Assembly (NCBI RefSeq): GCF_023053635.1
Contig: NC_086172.1
Coordinates: 124,905,681 to 124,969,680, forward strand
Source of the DNA: Elgaria multicarinata webbii
Lineage: Eukaryota; Chordata; Lepidosauria; Squamata; Anguidae
Direction of reading: 5' to 3'
Length of the DNA: 64,000 nucleotides
Part shown: positions 1 to 13,032 of the stretch, piece after piece
Layout: every line of letters begins with the position of its first letter
Numbering within the stretch: the first letter of the stretch is position 1
The notes under the pieces: model-generated
The model's input: only the letters and a program-made list of their open reading frames with translations
Database searches by the model: none
Told to the model about the DNA's origin: nothing
Translations under genes and position numbers: made by a program

Positions 1-762
1 GAATACATCCCTGGTGTTTATCATGTTCACAATTCCTCTTTCCAAGATTTCTTTGAAAAAAAGAAAGAAAGTTCAATCGCCTTCTCTCTCCACATCCCAG
101 GGGCCAGTAGCAAGTAACACATTCAACAGAAGGTGAGGAAATAAAGACACAGATCCATATGAATGCTGAAAAACCACAAAGGAGAGTCACATAAAAACTC
201 AGGAACCTACATCTGCATAGCAGTTTTGAAGTGAGACAGATGTGTGCTCACTGGTTCCTTCAGCCCACACTGCTCTCTGGCTGACTGCTCTCTGTGGTTA
301 TGGGGACAGTCTGCATACCAGGAGCCACACTTTCAGCCCATGAGAAACATATTTCCTTTGTCCCACTTCCTGCACAAAAGCAGTGAACTGAGCGCTACTG
401 CGTAGCCAAGCTCCAGGTGTATTTCTTCTGTGAGATATTTTGTTTTCTTTGCACAGTGCTTGTTATGCTAAAAGTTGGCTAACTTTAAAAAGCACCAATC
501 CTGCAAGGAGTTGTGCACACAAGTATGTCCAGCGGAACTCAGCCTAATGAAGTGCAAAGCCATGAGACTACTAAGGGTACATTGATAAACACCAACATTT
601 CTGCTCCTCATTTATGGCTGTTAATACTGCTGAGCAAACATAGCATGTTGTGCAGCAAAAAGATTAATTATTGTCAGATATGCCTCTGTAAGTCCACCAA
701 CCATGTCACTCCATTTGAATTTGAGACCCACACAAGGTACAGATTAAAAATAATGCAGTGTA

Positions 763-826
763 CCTTCCCCAACCTGGTGTCTTCCAGATGTGATTGGACT
801 ACAACTCCCATCATACCCAAGCAGCA
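763..826 (+). mobile_element. Half copy of CCTTCCCCAACCTGG palindromic element
   Basis: CCTTCCCCAACCTGGTGTC, then CCAGATGTG and GGACTACAACTCCCATCAT: one arm of a palindromic family seen at least nine times in the window. Confidence 0.7.
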
Positions 827-1029
827 GGTTCGAGTGACAAATAACATGCATTTGTGAAGGGCTGCTTGCTCCCATATGAACTTGCCCACTCCTTGAGTAA
901 CTGCTTGGAGGCCTTAGTCTAGGTACTGCTGTCTTCTGGGTAGAGGCAGATGGAGGCTGAAGACAAGGTTTTTGGGTAGTGGCACCCCAAAGGGTAAAAT
1001 ATTCTCCCCAGACTTTCCTAGCTTTTCAT

Positions 1030-1236
1030 CATCAGGTGAAGATAATTCCTCCCTTAGTTTTAAATACATATTATATTGCATTCCCAGCGCTGTTTTTATT
1101 GCTGTACTTTTATTGCAATTTGAAGTATTTTATTGGGTTGATCTTAATGCTAAATGTTGATTTTCTTTCCCCCTTTCTGTTGCCAGCTGCCTTGGAAGCA
1201 TCTGCTGAAAGGTAGAATAGAAATAAATAAATGAAG
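1030..1236 (+). mobile_element. LINE 3' tail (L2-type)
   Basis: A T-rich stretch followed by GCCAGCTGCCTTGGAAGCAT, CTGAAAGGTAGAATAG and AAATAAATAAATG, the usual squamate L2-type ending. Located in ACTN1 intron 1. Confidence 0.55.
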
Positions 1237-1330
1237 TATTGAAGCAGGAACTGCATTTCAATAGCCCAAGCTAAGGGTTACCTTGTTTCATCCATACCAA
1301 TTTTGTGATGACAGCAGCATTAATTGAATG

Positions 1331-1575
1331 AGTCAGTGTGGTGTAGTGGCTAAAGTGCTGGACTGGGAATCAGGAGATCCGGGTTCTAGTCCCCACTTGG
1401 CCATGGAAGCCCACTGAGTGACTTTGGACCAGTCACAGACTCTCAGCTCAGGCTACCTCACAGGGTTGTTGTTGTGAGGATAAAATGGGGAGGAGGAGGA
1501 TTATGTATGCCACCTTGGGTTCCTTGGAGAAAAAAGGTGGGATATAAATGCAATAATAATAATAAAAACAAACGA
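1331..1575 (+). mobile_element. MIR-like tRNA-derived SINE, full
   Basis: The head has GGTGTAGTGGCTAAAGTG (A-box region) and GGGTTCTAGTCCC (B box); the core has GTGACTTTGGACCAGTCAC and ACCTCACAGGGTTGTTGTTG; the tail ends GGTGGGATATAAATGC and (AAT)n. The core resembles MIR/CORE SINEs. Confidence 0.8.
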
Positions 1576-1691
1576 GCCTACAGGGAAAGGAAATCTTAAT
1601 TTCTAAATGCTGTCTTAAAAGAACTGTAGTTTAAGAGCAATGGAAGGATCCTAAATTCACCTGTAAGAAAAAAAAATGGACTGTTCAGGAC

Positions 1692-1799
1692 AGCCTTCCC
1701 CAACCTGTGCCCTCCAGATATTTTAGATTAAATTCCCATCATCCCCATCTGGCATAGCCATATAGTCCAAAACATCTGGAGGATATCAGTTTGGGGAAG
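1692..1799. mobile_element. CCTTCCCCAACCTGG palindromic element, full
   Basis: The arms GCCTTCCCCAACCTG and, at the far end, CAGTTTGGGGAAG are complementary, as are CCAGATATTTTAGA and TCCAAAACATCTGG. About 108 bp, no coding capacity. Confidence 0.75.
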
Positions 1800-2261
1800 A
1801 CTGTTTTCCATTGTAGTAGGTTACTTTCCTGCCACATCTATCAGTTTAATGTTAGTCCAGCGCTTCTCAATCACATCCACTTCTAAACTTCCTTTGGGCC
1901 CTACCCCAACTTCATCCTAACCTGCCAGTTTCATGTTACCCACCATCCCCACATTCTGTCTCTCCCCAGAGCCTATTCTTCCCTCTTCCCATTCACTTGA
2001 TCTCTAGCCAAACATCACTGGACTAGGATCAGTTAGAGACCCATGGCAGCATTCTTCCTTTCCAGAAAAAAAGAAAAGAGAAAATGTGCTCAGGAATTCT
2101 CAGTGAACTTTGACTGCTGATAGCCTGTTATTACCAATATGAAGAATTATTCTTCCCTGCCCCTGCAGTCTGAGAAAGACCAACTAGTGTTCCGGTCCAT
2201 TGCTCCAAGTGCTGTTTTGGCCCAAAGAACAGCAGTAGAAAGAGATTCCTGTGAGACTTTA

Positions 2262-2295
2262 ATTCAAATCCCAGCTCAGCCATGAACTCACTATC
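2262..2295 (+). mobile_element. Possible SINE B-box fragment
   Basis: TTCAAATCCCAGCTCAGCCA resembles the B-box and start of the MIR-like core. Too short to be certain. Confidence 0.25.
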
Positions 2296-5267
2296 AGGAG
2301 TGCCTCAGTTGTGTGTGTGTGGGAACAGTGACTCACCTAGAAGGAAGAACAGATTAAGGAAATGCTAGTACACACCCTGAATGTTAGGGGAAAGATGAGA
2401 TAAAAATTTCAAACATCTTTTTCCAAAGTAGCTCCAAAGTCTTTGGCATATTAGAGAATACAGTCTGGGTTAATATAAAATAAGAACTCTCATATCAGAT
2501 GCCTCCCACCCAATCAGAGATGGCCTGCCCTAGGGAAAACATATATCTACAATACTCCATAAGTTGCCCGTTAATTTCAAGCCCGTGTTTGAGATGCTGT
2601 TTTGTTTTGTTTTGACATATAAAACCTAATAATATGATCTGCTGTTTGTTTGCTCAAAAGTAAGTCCTAGAGTTGGATTTATTCCCTAAGTGTGTTTAGT
2701 ATTGCATCCCAATACTGCTTGATCCCACAATGCCTTATGGAATACTTTTCACTATATTATTGTGTCTCCCCATTAAGATTGACAAGTAAATGGGGTTCTC
2801 TCAGAGTAGAAGGATAGAATGACAAGGCCACAGTGCAAAATCTTTTCATTTGGGGCTCCAAACACTAAAGAGATCTACATAAGCCCATCTTTGAAATCTT
2901 TTATAGGACAAAGTATAAATTCATCCAGATATAATACTAAGACAGATGTTTTACAAACTTCACTTTTACTCTGTTTTAATTGCATTTGATCATGTTTTAT
3001 CTTACAATTATGAATGTTTATGCCATCTGATTGTTGAACGTCTACGCATGCTGCTTACGTATAAATTCTGCTTGGCAAGTACACATGTTGTTTACTTTTA
3101 AAAAAACAGATAAAATACATTGTATATGAGAAATATAGGACAAATCCCATTTTTCTATGCACAGAACTTGACCCACAGAATTTCTCACTTTACTGCACAA
3201 GCAAGGTTTACTAGTCAGCACATTGTATTATCCTTAAAATATGTGACAATGGAGCATCATTTACACCAATAATTCTTTTGAGATTTTTTTTTCTTTACAA
3301 AGGATCTTTTAGTTGCAGGTAGTTCCTATGGGCCTGCAATTTAACATTCTACCCACATGGGTTATGAATTAAATTACCATTCCACTCCTTTTTGTTGTCA
3401 TGCCAAGGTCACCCACCACAAACTCCATTCTCCAGTAAGTAACCTTGTTTTAATGGTTTATTTCTCTTGCCTTTATTGTCTTTATGAAGCCTCGTCAAGC
3501 CAGGATGCATAGCACTGACAGGAGTTCTTTAATTAACTTAGCTTCCATTGAAAACTCATCATTTCAAGTTTCTATACATCCTTTTAAAACTAGGCAAGGG
3601 GAACAACAACAGGCTATTCACTAATTAGTATGTTCTTTCAACTGACCAATTCCCACCTCTGTTCAGAGCTCCTTGTAATAAAAAACTTCCTTTAAAAATA
3701 TGGTTGTAAGGCATTTCTTTCATCCTCCAGCCCACTCCCCCACCCGCCCCAGCCAAAGTCCCTCTTAAATGGCAAAACGGGTTTAAAAAGCTAAAGTCTG
3801 ATATGAAGAAGCTGTTCCCTCTACTGGCCTCTATGTGCCACATTGCTAGGAGGCAACTTTGCCAAATATTTCCCCTCCTCTTTCTAATTGCGCTGTAGTG
3901 TCTGACAAATGACTAAAGGGAAACGTTGAAGGGCTTAGGATTCCAGAGTGAGCTAATACAGGATGCCTTTGGTTACTCTTTTTCGCGGGGGGACGGCGGA
4001 ATGAAGAAGCTAGAACGCCTCCTAACCTCCCTCCCCCGCCTCCTTAAATTTAAAAATGGGATGAATGTTACCATTTTTGGACATGAGTTTCGCGCAAGCC
4101 CAGCCCTAAACCGCACCATTCAAAGCTTGAAGTGAGCCACCATCCCGCGAGTGAAGGGATATCTGTGGGGTGGCGAAGGGAGGGAGAACGTGGTCTCCAT
4201 ACCGTCTTTTCAATCGATCCGCTTGATCGCCCAAAACAATACAGCGACGTGCCCACTCCGGTTTTCCCGGGATACTATAAAGAACCGGAGGGGCCAGAAT
4301 ATGCAGCTCAGCGGGATCCCCGGGAAAGCTGACTTGTCTTTCTAAAGGACAAACTTTAGATTCCGATTCTATTTTCCTCCCTGCCTACATCCGCCTTTGA
4401 TCTTAAATTCCTCCTTGAATCGACTTTCCTCGGCGGGTTAACCGCACTTTGGGAGGGGAAGCGGTGCAGTTCAGAATGACACTTTGTAGCAGGAACACGC
4501 GTTACCTGCGCGCCTCCCTCCCCTCGGGCCAGAGCCCTGCCTCAAAGCAACCGAAGCGGCGGCGGCGGAGGCAGGGCGTGCAAACTGCAGCCACTTCCCT
4601 GTTCCAACAACCCCTCCGGGAAGGTGGCTTTTGTCGGTTGCATTGCGAAAGCCAAAGGGGCCAGGAGAGACAGCCTGTCTCCCGGCGCTGGTAAGGGAAA
4701 CATCTGTTGCGTTAGAAGAGGCGGCGGCGGTGGAGGAGCAGGCAGCAGCGGGGAAGGCAACTTTGGAGCTGCTGAATTGAGCAATACAAACGGCTCCATT
4801 TCTTTACCTTCAGCCACACACTTCCATGAGCGATCGTATGCTTTCAGCAACATTTCCCCACCACCAACCCAACCCGCCTCCCCACTGCACGTCATCTCCG
4901 CTAGCTTCTCCGGCAACCTCATGCCTGCATTTGACAAATTAACAAACTAAAAACATATTAAAAAGGGGGGGGGGGAGCCTCAGGCTATACGCCGAGATCA
5001 CACAGCGCTGCTCTGTCCCTAAAGATATTGATCATCACCACCTACCACAGCCACCAACTCAATGCCATAACTTCGGCTCCCTTTTTTTTAAAGGAGTTGT
5101 TGGCGATTAGATGAGCTCCATCCAGCTCTTGTACACAGGCAGCGAGGCGCCACTGCCAACGCACAGCATTATTTTCAGATTGGGGACCAGAGGGAAGGGT
5201 GAGGGGGAGAGAGAAGGTCTCCCGTGGAGACAAATCCTCCGCCGCGTTGGGCTGAGTGTTGCCATCA

Positions 5268-6150
<883 letters not shown>

Positions 6151-6212
6151 TTCCAGCAGCTCTTATAGGTTGATTTAAGAGCGCCTCCTCCCTCCAGTTT
6201 CCTTCCCCCTAA

Positions 6213-6264
6213 CACGTGTGACGTCTAAATTTCATCTGCTTCGTGGGAGCGTTGCGGTGACGTC
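6213..6264. promoter_or_regulatory. Paired CRE-like sites with an adjoining E-box upstream of ACTN1
   Basis: The sequence TGACGTC occurs twice, at 6219-6225 and 6258-6264, both inside GTGACGTC and 39 bp apart. A CACGTG E-box (6213-6218) abuts the first. TGACGTC is seven of the eight bases of the CREB/ATF consensus TGACGTCA. The positions, 80-130 bp upstream of the likely start, are typical for CRE function. Binding is inferred only. Confidence 0.45.
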
Positions 6265-6606
6265 TCCCTTTAAGTTGGGGAGATTTTACAGTAGTAGCAG
6301 AACAGAAGCTGCTGAGAGAGGACAAATATGCAGTTTCAGCCTGGTGCTGTCCGTCGTGCGCTGAAAGCAATGCAAGGAATGTCATGGAAATACGTAGGAG
6401 TCACCTCTTCACTTCTCTCAAGTAGAGGCTCGTGCCTTCCGGCGAGCACCACAGTTCCGAAAGTCCAATGTCCAAGAAGTTGTTACAACACAGTATATTT
6501 GAAAACAAACCTGAAACAAATTAAGTTATTTTCCTTTCATTCATTTTGCTTTTTGTTTCTGCCATAATTCTCTGTTTGATGAATAGCGCATTTGAATTCC
6601 TATGTT

Positions 6607-6727
6607 CCCAGGTTCAATGTCCAACATCTTCAGGTAGGGCTGGAAAAATTCTTGCCTCAAACCCAGGAGAGCTGCTATCAGTCAGTGTCCGCAGTATTAG
6701 TTTAGATGAACTAATGGTCCGACTATA
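6607..6727 (+). mobile_element. CR1-tailed tRNA SINE, 5'-truncated
   Basis: CCCAGGTTCAATGTCCAACA, CAGGTAGGGCTGGAAAAATT, GAGAGCTGCTATCAGTCAGT and GATGAACTAATGGTCCGACT match the SINE at 48335 from its B box onward. Confidence 0.75.
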
Positions 6728-6850
6728 TTCTTATTATTATTATTATTATTATTATTATTTATTTATATAGCACCATCAATGTACATGGTGCTGTACAGAT
6801 TACACAGTAAATAGCAAGACCCTGCCGCATAGGCTTACAATCTAATAATC
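6728..6850 (+). repeat. (ATT)n with TATAGCACCATCAATGTACA repeat
   Basis: An ATT run followed by TATAGCACCATCAATGTACA, TGGTGCTGTACAGATTACAC and CAAGACCCTGCCGCATAGGC. A second fragment is at 46737. Interspersed repeat of unknown class. Confidence 0.6.
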
Positions 6851-6868
6851 TCGTATGTCCATCATAAA

Positions 6869-6889
6869 TAGTGTGTGTGTGTGTGTGTA
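6869..6889. repeat. (GT)n microsatellite
   Basis: About nine GT units. Confidence 0.9.
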
Positions 6890-7093
6890 CTAGCACATTC
6901 TGTAAATTGCCAGATTTGAACTGAAGCATGTAACTTAGGCAGTTTGCACATCATGGCAACAGTGCAAGAGCCATTTTTTAAAATTAATCTATGCTTCTAT
7001 GAGTTTTTAGGTTGTTAGTGTGATGTCCAGACCCAGACATTCTGGATTGTTTATAGGTTATACAAACCAGAGTTAAACCAACAACAAACCATA

Positions 7094-7342
7094 GGCCTGG
7101 TTCACATATAACAACCCAGAGTATGCGCATTATGTGCAGTCATAGGTTATTACATGTGAATCCTGCACTATGGTTTAACTATGGGTATTTAACCACAAAC
7201 GACCCAAGAAGAGAACCCATGTTTTGCTTTGAACTCTCTGTTGTTCATGGTTAACAACCCATAGTTAAATCATAGTGCATATAATAATCCATGATTCAAT
7301 GACAATCCATACTCAGGGTTCTCATTATGTGTGAACCAAGCC
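7094..7342. mobile_element. GGCCTGGTTCACA inverted-repeat element
   Basis: The left end GGCCTGGTTCACATATAACA and right end ATGTGTGAACCAAGCC are inverted repeats. The interior has further complementary blocks (TATGGTTTAACTATGG with CCATAGTTAAATCATAG). No coding capacity. Confidence 0.7.
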
Positions 7343-7954
7343 ACAGTGTTTGGGTTCGGATGTCTTGCTAACAACATACAAATGGGGTGTTTGTAGATTG
7401 TTATTCAAACTGGAAATGACTCACATGCTTTGTGCATCCCTGCACACAGTTGCTACTGTGTTGTGCAAGCCAGACCAGTGCTTTCTACAAAACGTTGAGT
7501 TTGTTCAATGCTTTTCCAATAAAACATGCAATATTAGAAACTGAAATCCTTATAAAAGGATTTTTTAACAATTTTAAAATAATGGTTGAGCCACATTCCA
7601 ACAGGGTATTAGAAAATAAAAATAAAATTTGGTACACTGTCTTCATTTTAACCAAAACCTGTTTGTTCAGACAAGATGGTTTAAGGTTTTGCCAACAGTT
7701 AACTTCTTTTGAACATTCCTGGATCATTCTTTGATTACTGAAACTGTTAAGAGTATCTAGGTTATTTGCTGCTGGATTTTATATTTTCAAAAATGAGGAA
7801 TCAACCATTGTTTGTTTGTTCACCCCAACAGTCCTGGGGCCAATCCTAGGTGCAACCTGAAACTATTACAGCACCTGGTGAAGCCTAATTTAAATGTCTG
7901 CAGCCTCCTCCCACATTCCATCTGAAGACTGTGAGCTCTATCAGACAAGCATTT

Positions 7955-8330
7955 TATTACATGGTTGTTGCTGGGCACTCACAGATTTTTGCGGGTCCCT
8001 CTCACGATGTCGTCTTCCTCCCACGCGCCTCGTGACCCTTCTAGCCTTCTTCACGTGAGAAAAAAAAACACCTCAGTAAGTCTGACTTATTTTTAAAGAT
8101 GGAAGTTGCTCCTGTGTGCAGGAGAAGCATCGGGATCCAAATGGCCCACTGAACGGGCCACGTGCACGTTATTTACTTTCTCTTTCGAAAGAGGAAGGAA
8201 TGAGGGACAAACGCACAGGCGGAGAAGCGACGATAAGCAATCGCCATTTTCCCAGTGATGATGCTCAGTGACTAAATGCTTCAACATCAGCCACTCTTCC
8301 ACCTCCATTCTTGCTTTCTTTACCATCTCC
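7955..8330 (-). repeat. Unclassified 330-bp family, copy 1
   Basis: On the minus strand landmarks run in order: ATTCCTTCCTCTTTCGAAAG, AAGTAAATAACGTGCACGTG, GCCCGTTCAGTGGGCCATTT, CTTCTCCTGCACACAGGAGC and GTGAGTGCCCAGCAACAACC. The same order is seen in three other copies. No known family recognised. Confidence 0.65.
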
Positions 8331-8815
8331 CCTGATGTAGAGTTCTTGAGAACTTGAAAGCTTGCACTCTATTTTTTAAAAACCTTTGAATTGGCGTAAT
8401 AAAATTATTGTCCTAATATGGATTTAAATGTTTTTCTAGATATTTCATTAACTATTTCATTTTGAAGATCAATGCTCATCTAGTCTGACTTATAATTAAT
8501 TTTATATACAGGAAGTTTGCTAAACTGAGTTGCCATCAATTGTTTTTGGGAGGGAAACACAGGTAGATGTTCCTAGCATGGAAGAGTGGCCTGGATGGAG
8601 TGGAGAGTGGGTGGGTTTGTCTCTTCTCTAATGTTATCATTGCCCCAACCACTGCGGTGGTTTCTGGCCATGTATTCCCTCTCACTGTAGCAGCAGCACT
8701 TATAGCCATACCAGCATAGTGTGGGGGAAGCTTTCTTCTCTTTCATTTTGTCTTGATTGATTGCAGGCTGTGTGGCATTACCCCACAATTGATTATATAG
8801 TATATGACAGGATTA

Positions 8816-9360
8816 GTATGTCTGGTAAGTATGGAATGTTAGAACTGAGTGGGTGTGGTTTATGATGTAATAGGTGGGGGGAAGGAGTATATAAGGAGTG
8901 TGTTGGGAGTTTGTGAGGGGAATTGTTTATTTGTAGAGTAAGAAGAGTTTGGATTCTAGGGATTTAGGATTGGTGTGAAGAGAGTGAGGTGGTTGGTGTG
9001 TGGAGAGTTTAGATTAGGCAGGATTGAAAGTATTATATTTTTATTTAAAGCTTTTAAATAACAATAAACTTATTATTATTATTTTGTTAGCTACCAAATA
9101 CCACATGTCAGCCTGGCATTATTTACCTGCCTTATAGTTATTAAATACCCACACCAGATTATACCCACAGTATATTTAGAGCAGTTCCTATATTAAACCT
9201 GTTTCCCTCATAGCTAAGGGAAAGGCCTTAATTAACCCTTCCTCAGGTTTTCAAGTGGCGATGCATGGCCTGAGAAGGGTTTATGCAACAGGCCTAGTGT
9301 AAGGGTCTGTTAAGTCGCGGGCTGCTTCCCTCTGGCAACACCACTGGGCAAGTGCAGTAG
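8816..9360 (+). mobile_element. LTR-like fossil, copy 1 (solo LTR candidate)
   Basis: A segment of about 545 bp with a TATATAAGG box (about 8888), an AATAAA poly(A) signal (about 9062) and regional similarity to 49903-50490: GGAATGTTAG..ACTGAGTGGGTGTGG, TACCAAATACCACATGTCA, then CCTTCCTCAGG and GTGGCGATGCATGGCCTGAG. The arrangement suits a retrotransposon LTR with or without adjoining leader. No coding remains and no flanking duplication is visible, so it is old. Family not identified. Confidence 0.4.
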
Positions 9361-9976
9361 AAAAGGCATGAGCAGAAAACCCCTGTATTCCTTTAAGCGA
9401 AGTTTGGGCTGAAAAGCGATGGATAATTCTTGGAGTCACTACTATCTGAGGTGAAAAGGGAGAAATTGCTAAAAGAAAGAGGCAGCCAGATTGTTCCCAC
9501 TTCAGTTAAGTAGTATGTGAGAGCTAATGTGAGAGAAAAGGAGTGGCGGTAGGAGGCCCAGATTGGAGTTTCTCAGTCCCCTGCAGCAGTTCTGAACAAA
9601 ACCTGCGATTTTTGAAGGTCTGGGATAAGGTTTCCACATTGATAATCTGGCAGTTTAGTCCCTCTCACCTCCTTTGGTGTCTTCCCTTGGACACTGAAAG
9701 GATGGATAAGCTAGTTCCAGAAACAGCCTCTCAGCAAAACAGTCATGTTAGAACTTGCCGGAGGCAGCTTAACAGAGGGGCTTAACAATAAGGCTGAAAG
9801 AAACAGAATCACATTGTTAGTCTTTCTGCTCTAGCTATCTGTTGGCTTTGTGATATGAAAATGCATCTTTAATCCCTCTGTATGCAATTATCTTTCAACT
9901 CTGTTCTACCTTAGTATTTTAGGATAGCTTAGACAAAAGGGATAAAGCAGCATCACATACAGTGCTCTCAAGACGT

Positions 9977-10100
9977 GTCTTCCCCAAACTGGTGTCCTCC
10001 AGATGTGTTAGACTGCAACAATTTCTAAGCCATGCTGGCTGGCTGGGAATTATGGGAGTTGCAGCCCCACACATCTGGAGGGCACCATCTTGGGGAGGGC
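9977..10100. mobile_element. CCTTCCCCAACCTGG palindromic element, full
   Basis: TCTTCCCCAAACTGGTGTCC pairs with GGCACCATCTTGGGGAGG; the centre holds TGGCTGGCTGGGAATTATGG. Two complementary arms of about 60 bp. Confidence 0.75.
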
Positions 10101-10806
10101 AGCCCAAGACTTTGGATTTGAGAGCAATGCTGATGGGGACAGTGTGGGTTGGCAATCTTGCTCTCATGAGACGTTTGCCAGCTATTTATGTGTCAACTGT
10201 TTCTTGCTTATGTGCTGTAAGAAAGCCATCCTCTGGCTGCTTCCTGCTGCTGAGTGGGGAGCTCTGTTTGTAAGCAAATGAAATTTCAACTGACAACAGA
10301 AGGCTGAGCCTGGGGGATAATTCCCACATTGTAGTTTCATACCCCCAGGTTCATACTTCTGTGCATGGATATGTGTATTTTTTAAAAATTACGTCAATAG
10401 CGATATCTAGCATGTCTTTCCGAATGCTACTGGAAAGAAAAAAAATACATGAGCATGATTTGTTCCCCCCTTACAAAACACACACATATTTTTACGTGAA
10501 TATGCATGTACATCTGCATGTATGGAAATATAGCATGAGAACGAGGCCTGATTCTCACTACATGCCAGGAAAGAGGGTTTTTTTTTCCTGCTAGTAATAA
10601 GTACTGAGCTTGACTCTGAGGCCTGGTCTGCACAAGCAGCAGAATGAAGTGACAAAATCCTAAGGTAGTACAATGGATTGTATTGCCTCAGGCCGAAGGT
10701 AAAACATGTTTGCTATTTTTAATGAATCTCTACTTAAAACAAACAAAACAAAACTCCCTCTAAGTAGAAAATGTGCACATCAGGAAATGAGCAATGCTCC
10801 CATGTG

Positions 10807-10919
10807 TAAAACAAGCAAGCAAACAACTCCCTGCAAATGGAAAAGGACAGAAAAGACCCAGCTCTTTCTTTTCTGTGCTACTTTTCCATTTGCAGGGAGT
10901 TGTTTGCTTGCTTGTTTTA
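10807..10919. repeat. Long perfect hairpin (38-bp arms, 37-nt spacer)
   Basis: The arm at 10807-10844 (starting TAAAACAAGCAAGC) is exactly reverse-complementary to 10882-10919. The spacer also pairs internally: ACAGAAAAGA with TCTTTTCTGT. The whole 113 bp can therefore fold into one stem. No target duplication is visible. It could be a young palindromic transposon remnant, a replication-generated inverted duplication or a transcribed hairpin. Confidence 0.9.
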
Positions 10920-11294
10920 TGCCTGGGGCCATAACATGTGATTCTCCACTTGCAGACAAAAGTGGTGTAGTTAATTTTACCACTTCAATGTATTGCATAT
11001 GTATATGAGAGCCCTGTTTGATGTCATCTGAATATATGGACAGGGATCATACACTCCATACATTAAGTATGTCATCAGTATATACAGGGGGTGTTTTCTA
11101 TATTATTGGGAAGCTCAGAGTATTCCCCCATCACAAAGAGATGCTCCACACATATAGTTGTAAGTATGAGGATTGTTTCAGACACTATATTCAACAGTTG
11201 AAGTTCGGGTGCATAAAGCCCTGCTCCTCCAATGCAATGCATTCAGAAAAAAAATCTGAACAGGGCATGGATCTTACTCTTACATGAGCTTCCA

Positions 11295-11857
11295 AATCAC
11301 GTGAGGTCCTGGTTCCTCTCTATTCGGCCCTGGTTAGGCCTCATCTAGAGTATTGTGTCCAGTTCTGGGCTCCACAATTCAAGAAGGACGTAGACAAGCT
11401 GGAGCGTGTTCAGAGGAGGGCAACCAGGATGATCAGGGGTCTGGAAACAAAGCCCTATGAAGAGAGACTGAAAGAACTGGGCATATTTAGCCTGGAGAAG
11501 AGGAGATTGAGGGGAGACATGATAGCACTCTTCAAATACTTAAAAGGTTGTCATACAGAGGAGGGCCAGGATCTCTTCTCGATCCGCCCAGAGTGCAGGA
11601 CACGGAATAATGGACTCAAGTTAAAGGAAGCCAGATTCCAGCTGGACATCAGGAAAAACTTCCTGACTGTTAGAGCAGTGCGACAATGGAATCAGTTACC
11701 TAGGGAGGTTGTGGGCTCTCCCACACTAGAGGCCTTCAAGAGGCAGCTGGACAAGCATTTGTCAGGGATGCTTTAGGGTGGATTCCTGCATTGAGCAGGG
11801 GGTTGGACTCGATGGCCTTGTAGGCCCCTTCCAACTCTGCTATTCTATGATTCTATG
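11295..11857 (+). mobile_element. CR1 LINE 3' end with well-preserved ORF2 C-terminus
   Basis: This is the 3' part of a chicken-repeat-1 non-LTR retrotransposon. A frame open for 115 codons (11429-11776) encodes the CR1 reverse-transcriptase C-terminus: [37 protein letters not shown] and [16 protein letters not shown]. The 3'UTR carries GGTTGGACTCGATGGCC and ends in the tandem ATTCTATG repeats diagnostic of CR1. It is 5'-truncated, as most CR1 copies are. The uninterrupted frame makes it the youngest-looking LINE in the window. Confidence 0.9.
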
Positions 11858-12009
11858 TGTGACATTTCAAGAGCTATAAACTTTCCCATGCAGAAAAACA
11901 ACTTTAGATGGCAGAGAGGGTTTAGAAGAGGAGGACAAAGGCCATCTTATGCTTATTCCCCTGAGAATGCAACTATATCTAAGTACCAGGGAATTAAGAT
12001 AGTAAAAGG

Positions 12010-12145
12010 CACAATCCTATGCACGTTTATATAGAAGAAAAGTCCTACAACTCTCAGCATTCCCCAGCCACCATGGCTGACTGGGGAATGCTGTGAGTTC
12101 TGGACCTTTTTTTCTGTCTAAACATGCATAGGACTGAGTCCTACG
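12010..12145. mobile_element. GGCACAATCCTATGCA palindromic element
   Basis: GGCACAATCCTATGCACG and TACAACTCTCAGCATTCC pair with GGAATGCTGTGAGTTCTGG and CTAAACATGCATAGGACTG. Diverged homologue of the element at 20103. Confidence 0.7.
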
Positions 12146-12905
12146 GAAGTAAATTCCACTTATTTTAATAAAATTTGCTACCATGTGTGTGCTTGGGTGC
12201 AGGAGGTTAGCTTTACTTGTACTATCTAGAACTATTGAAATGAGAGAAAATGAAATGAAATTGCATTATTATGGCTTATGGATGCAGGTTCCCTAACTAT
12301 GCTTCTTATAATATGGTAAGAAGAAGTATAAGACTTAAAATGTCATATAATTTCCTGAATGTGACGTGTTGCCTTGTTCTTCATTTTGAGTAGCAGCTTC
12401 AGTTTTGCAGTCTCAACTTCCCATTTCATCACCATACATTGTTTAATGAATGGAACATCTCACAGTAACTCCACATCAGCAGCTGCTAGATATACATGTA
12501 ATCAAGAAGGAACAAAGTCAAACACTTAGACAGCAGGTAGATGGCTGCTAATGGCTGACAAAAGAGGCACATGGCTGAAACAAAATCCTATGATATTGCC
12601 CTCCGTCCACTTCCAAATTTGCTCTGCAGACTCCATCTGACAAGGTCTACATTAGTTTCCATCCATACCTTTAGTGAGTTTTAAGTGGCCCTGCTACTCA
12701 TGAGATTACTGCCTAAAGGAAACTATAGGAAAGATATAGAGTCATCCTGAGGACAGATAGATATATGCCTACTTCAGGATTTTGAGCAATTCTGTTACCT
12801 TCTTATGCTTCATTCTTCATATATAGAGATAATGAGTAGAAGACAGGATGTTGGATTTAGACTGAGGAGATTTGGAGTCAAAACTGTGCTCAGCTATGAA
12901 GCTTA

Positions 12906-13032
12906 GGGTGCAATCCTGTGCATGTTTAGACAGAAAAGGTGCTACAGCTCCCATGCTGGCTGGGGGATGCTGGGAGTTGTAGGACTCCCCCCACCCCACC
13001 CAGTCTAAACATATACAAGATTACACCCTAAC
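12906..13032. mobile_element. GGTGCAATCCTGTGCATG palindromic element
   Basis: TTAGGGTGCAATCCTGTGCA at the left pairs with AGATTACACCCTAA at the right; the centre carries GGGATGCTGGGAGTTGTAGG. Third copy of the family at 20103. Confidence 0.7.
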
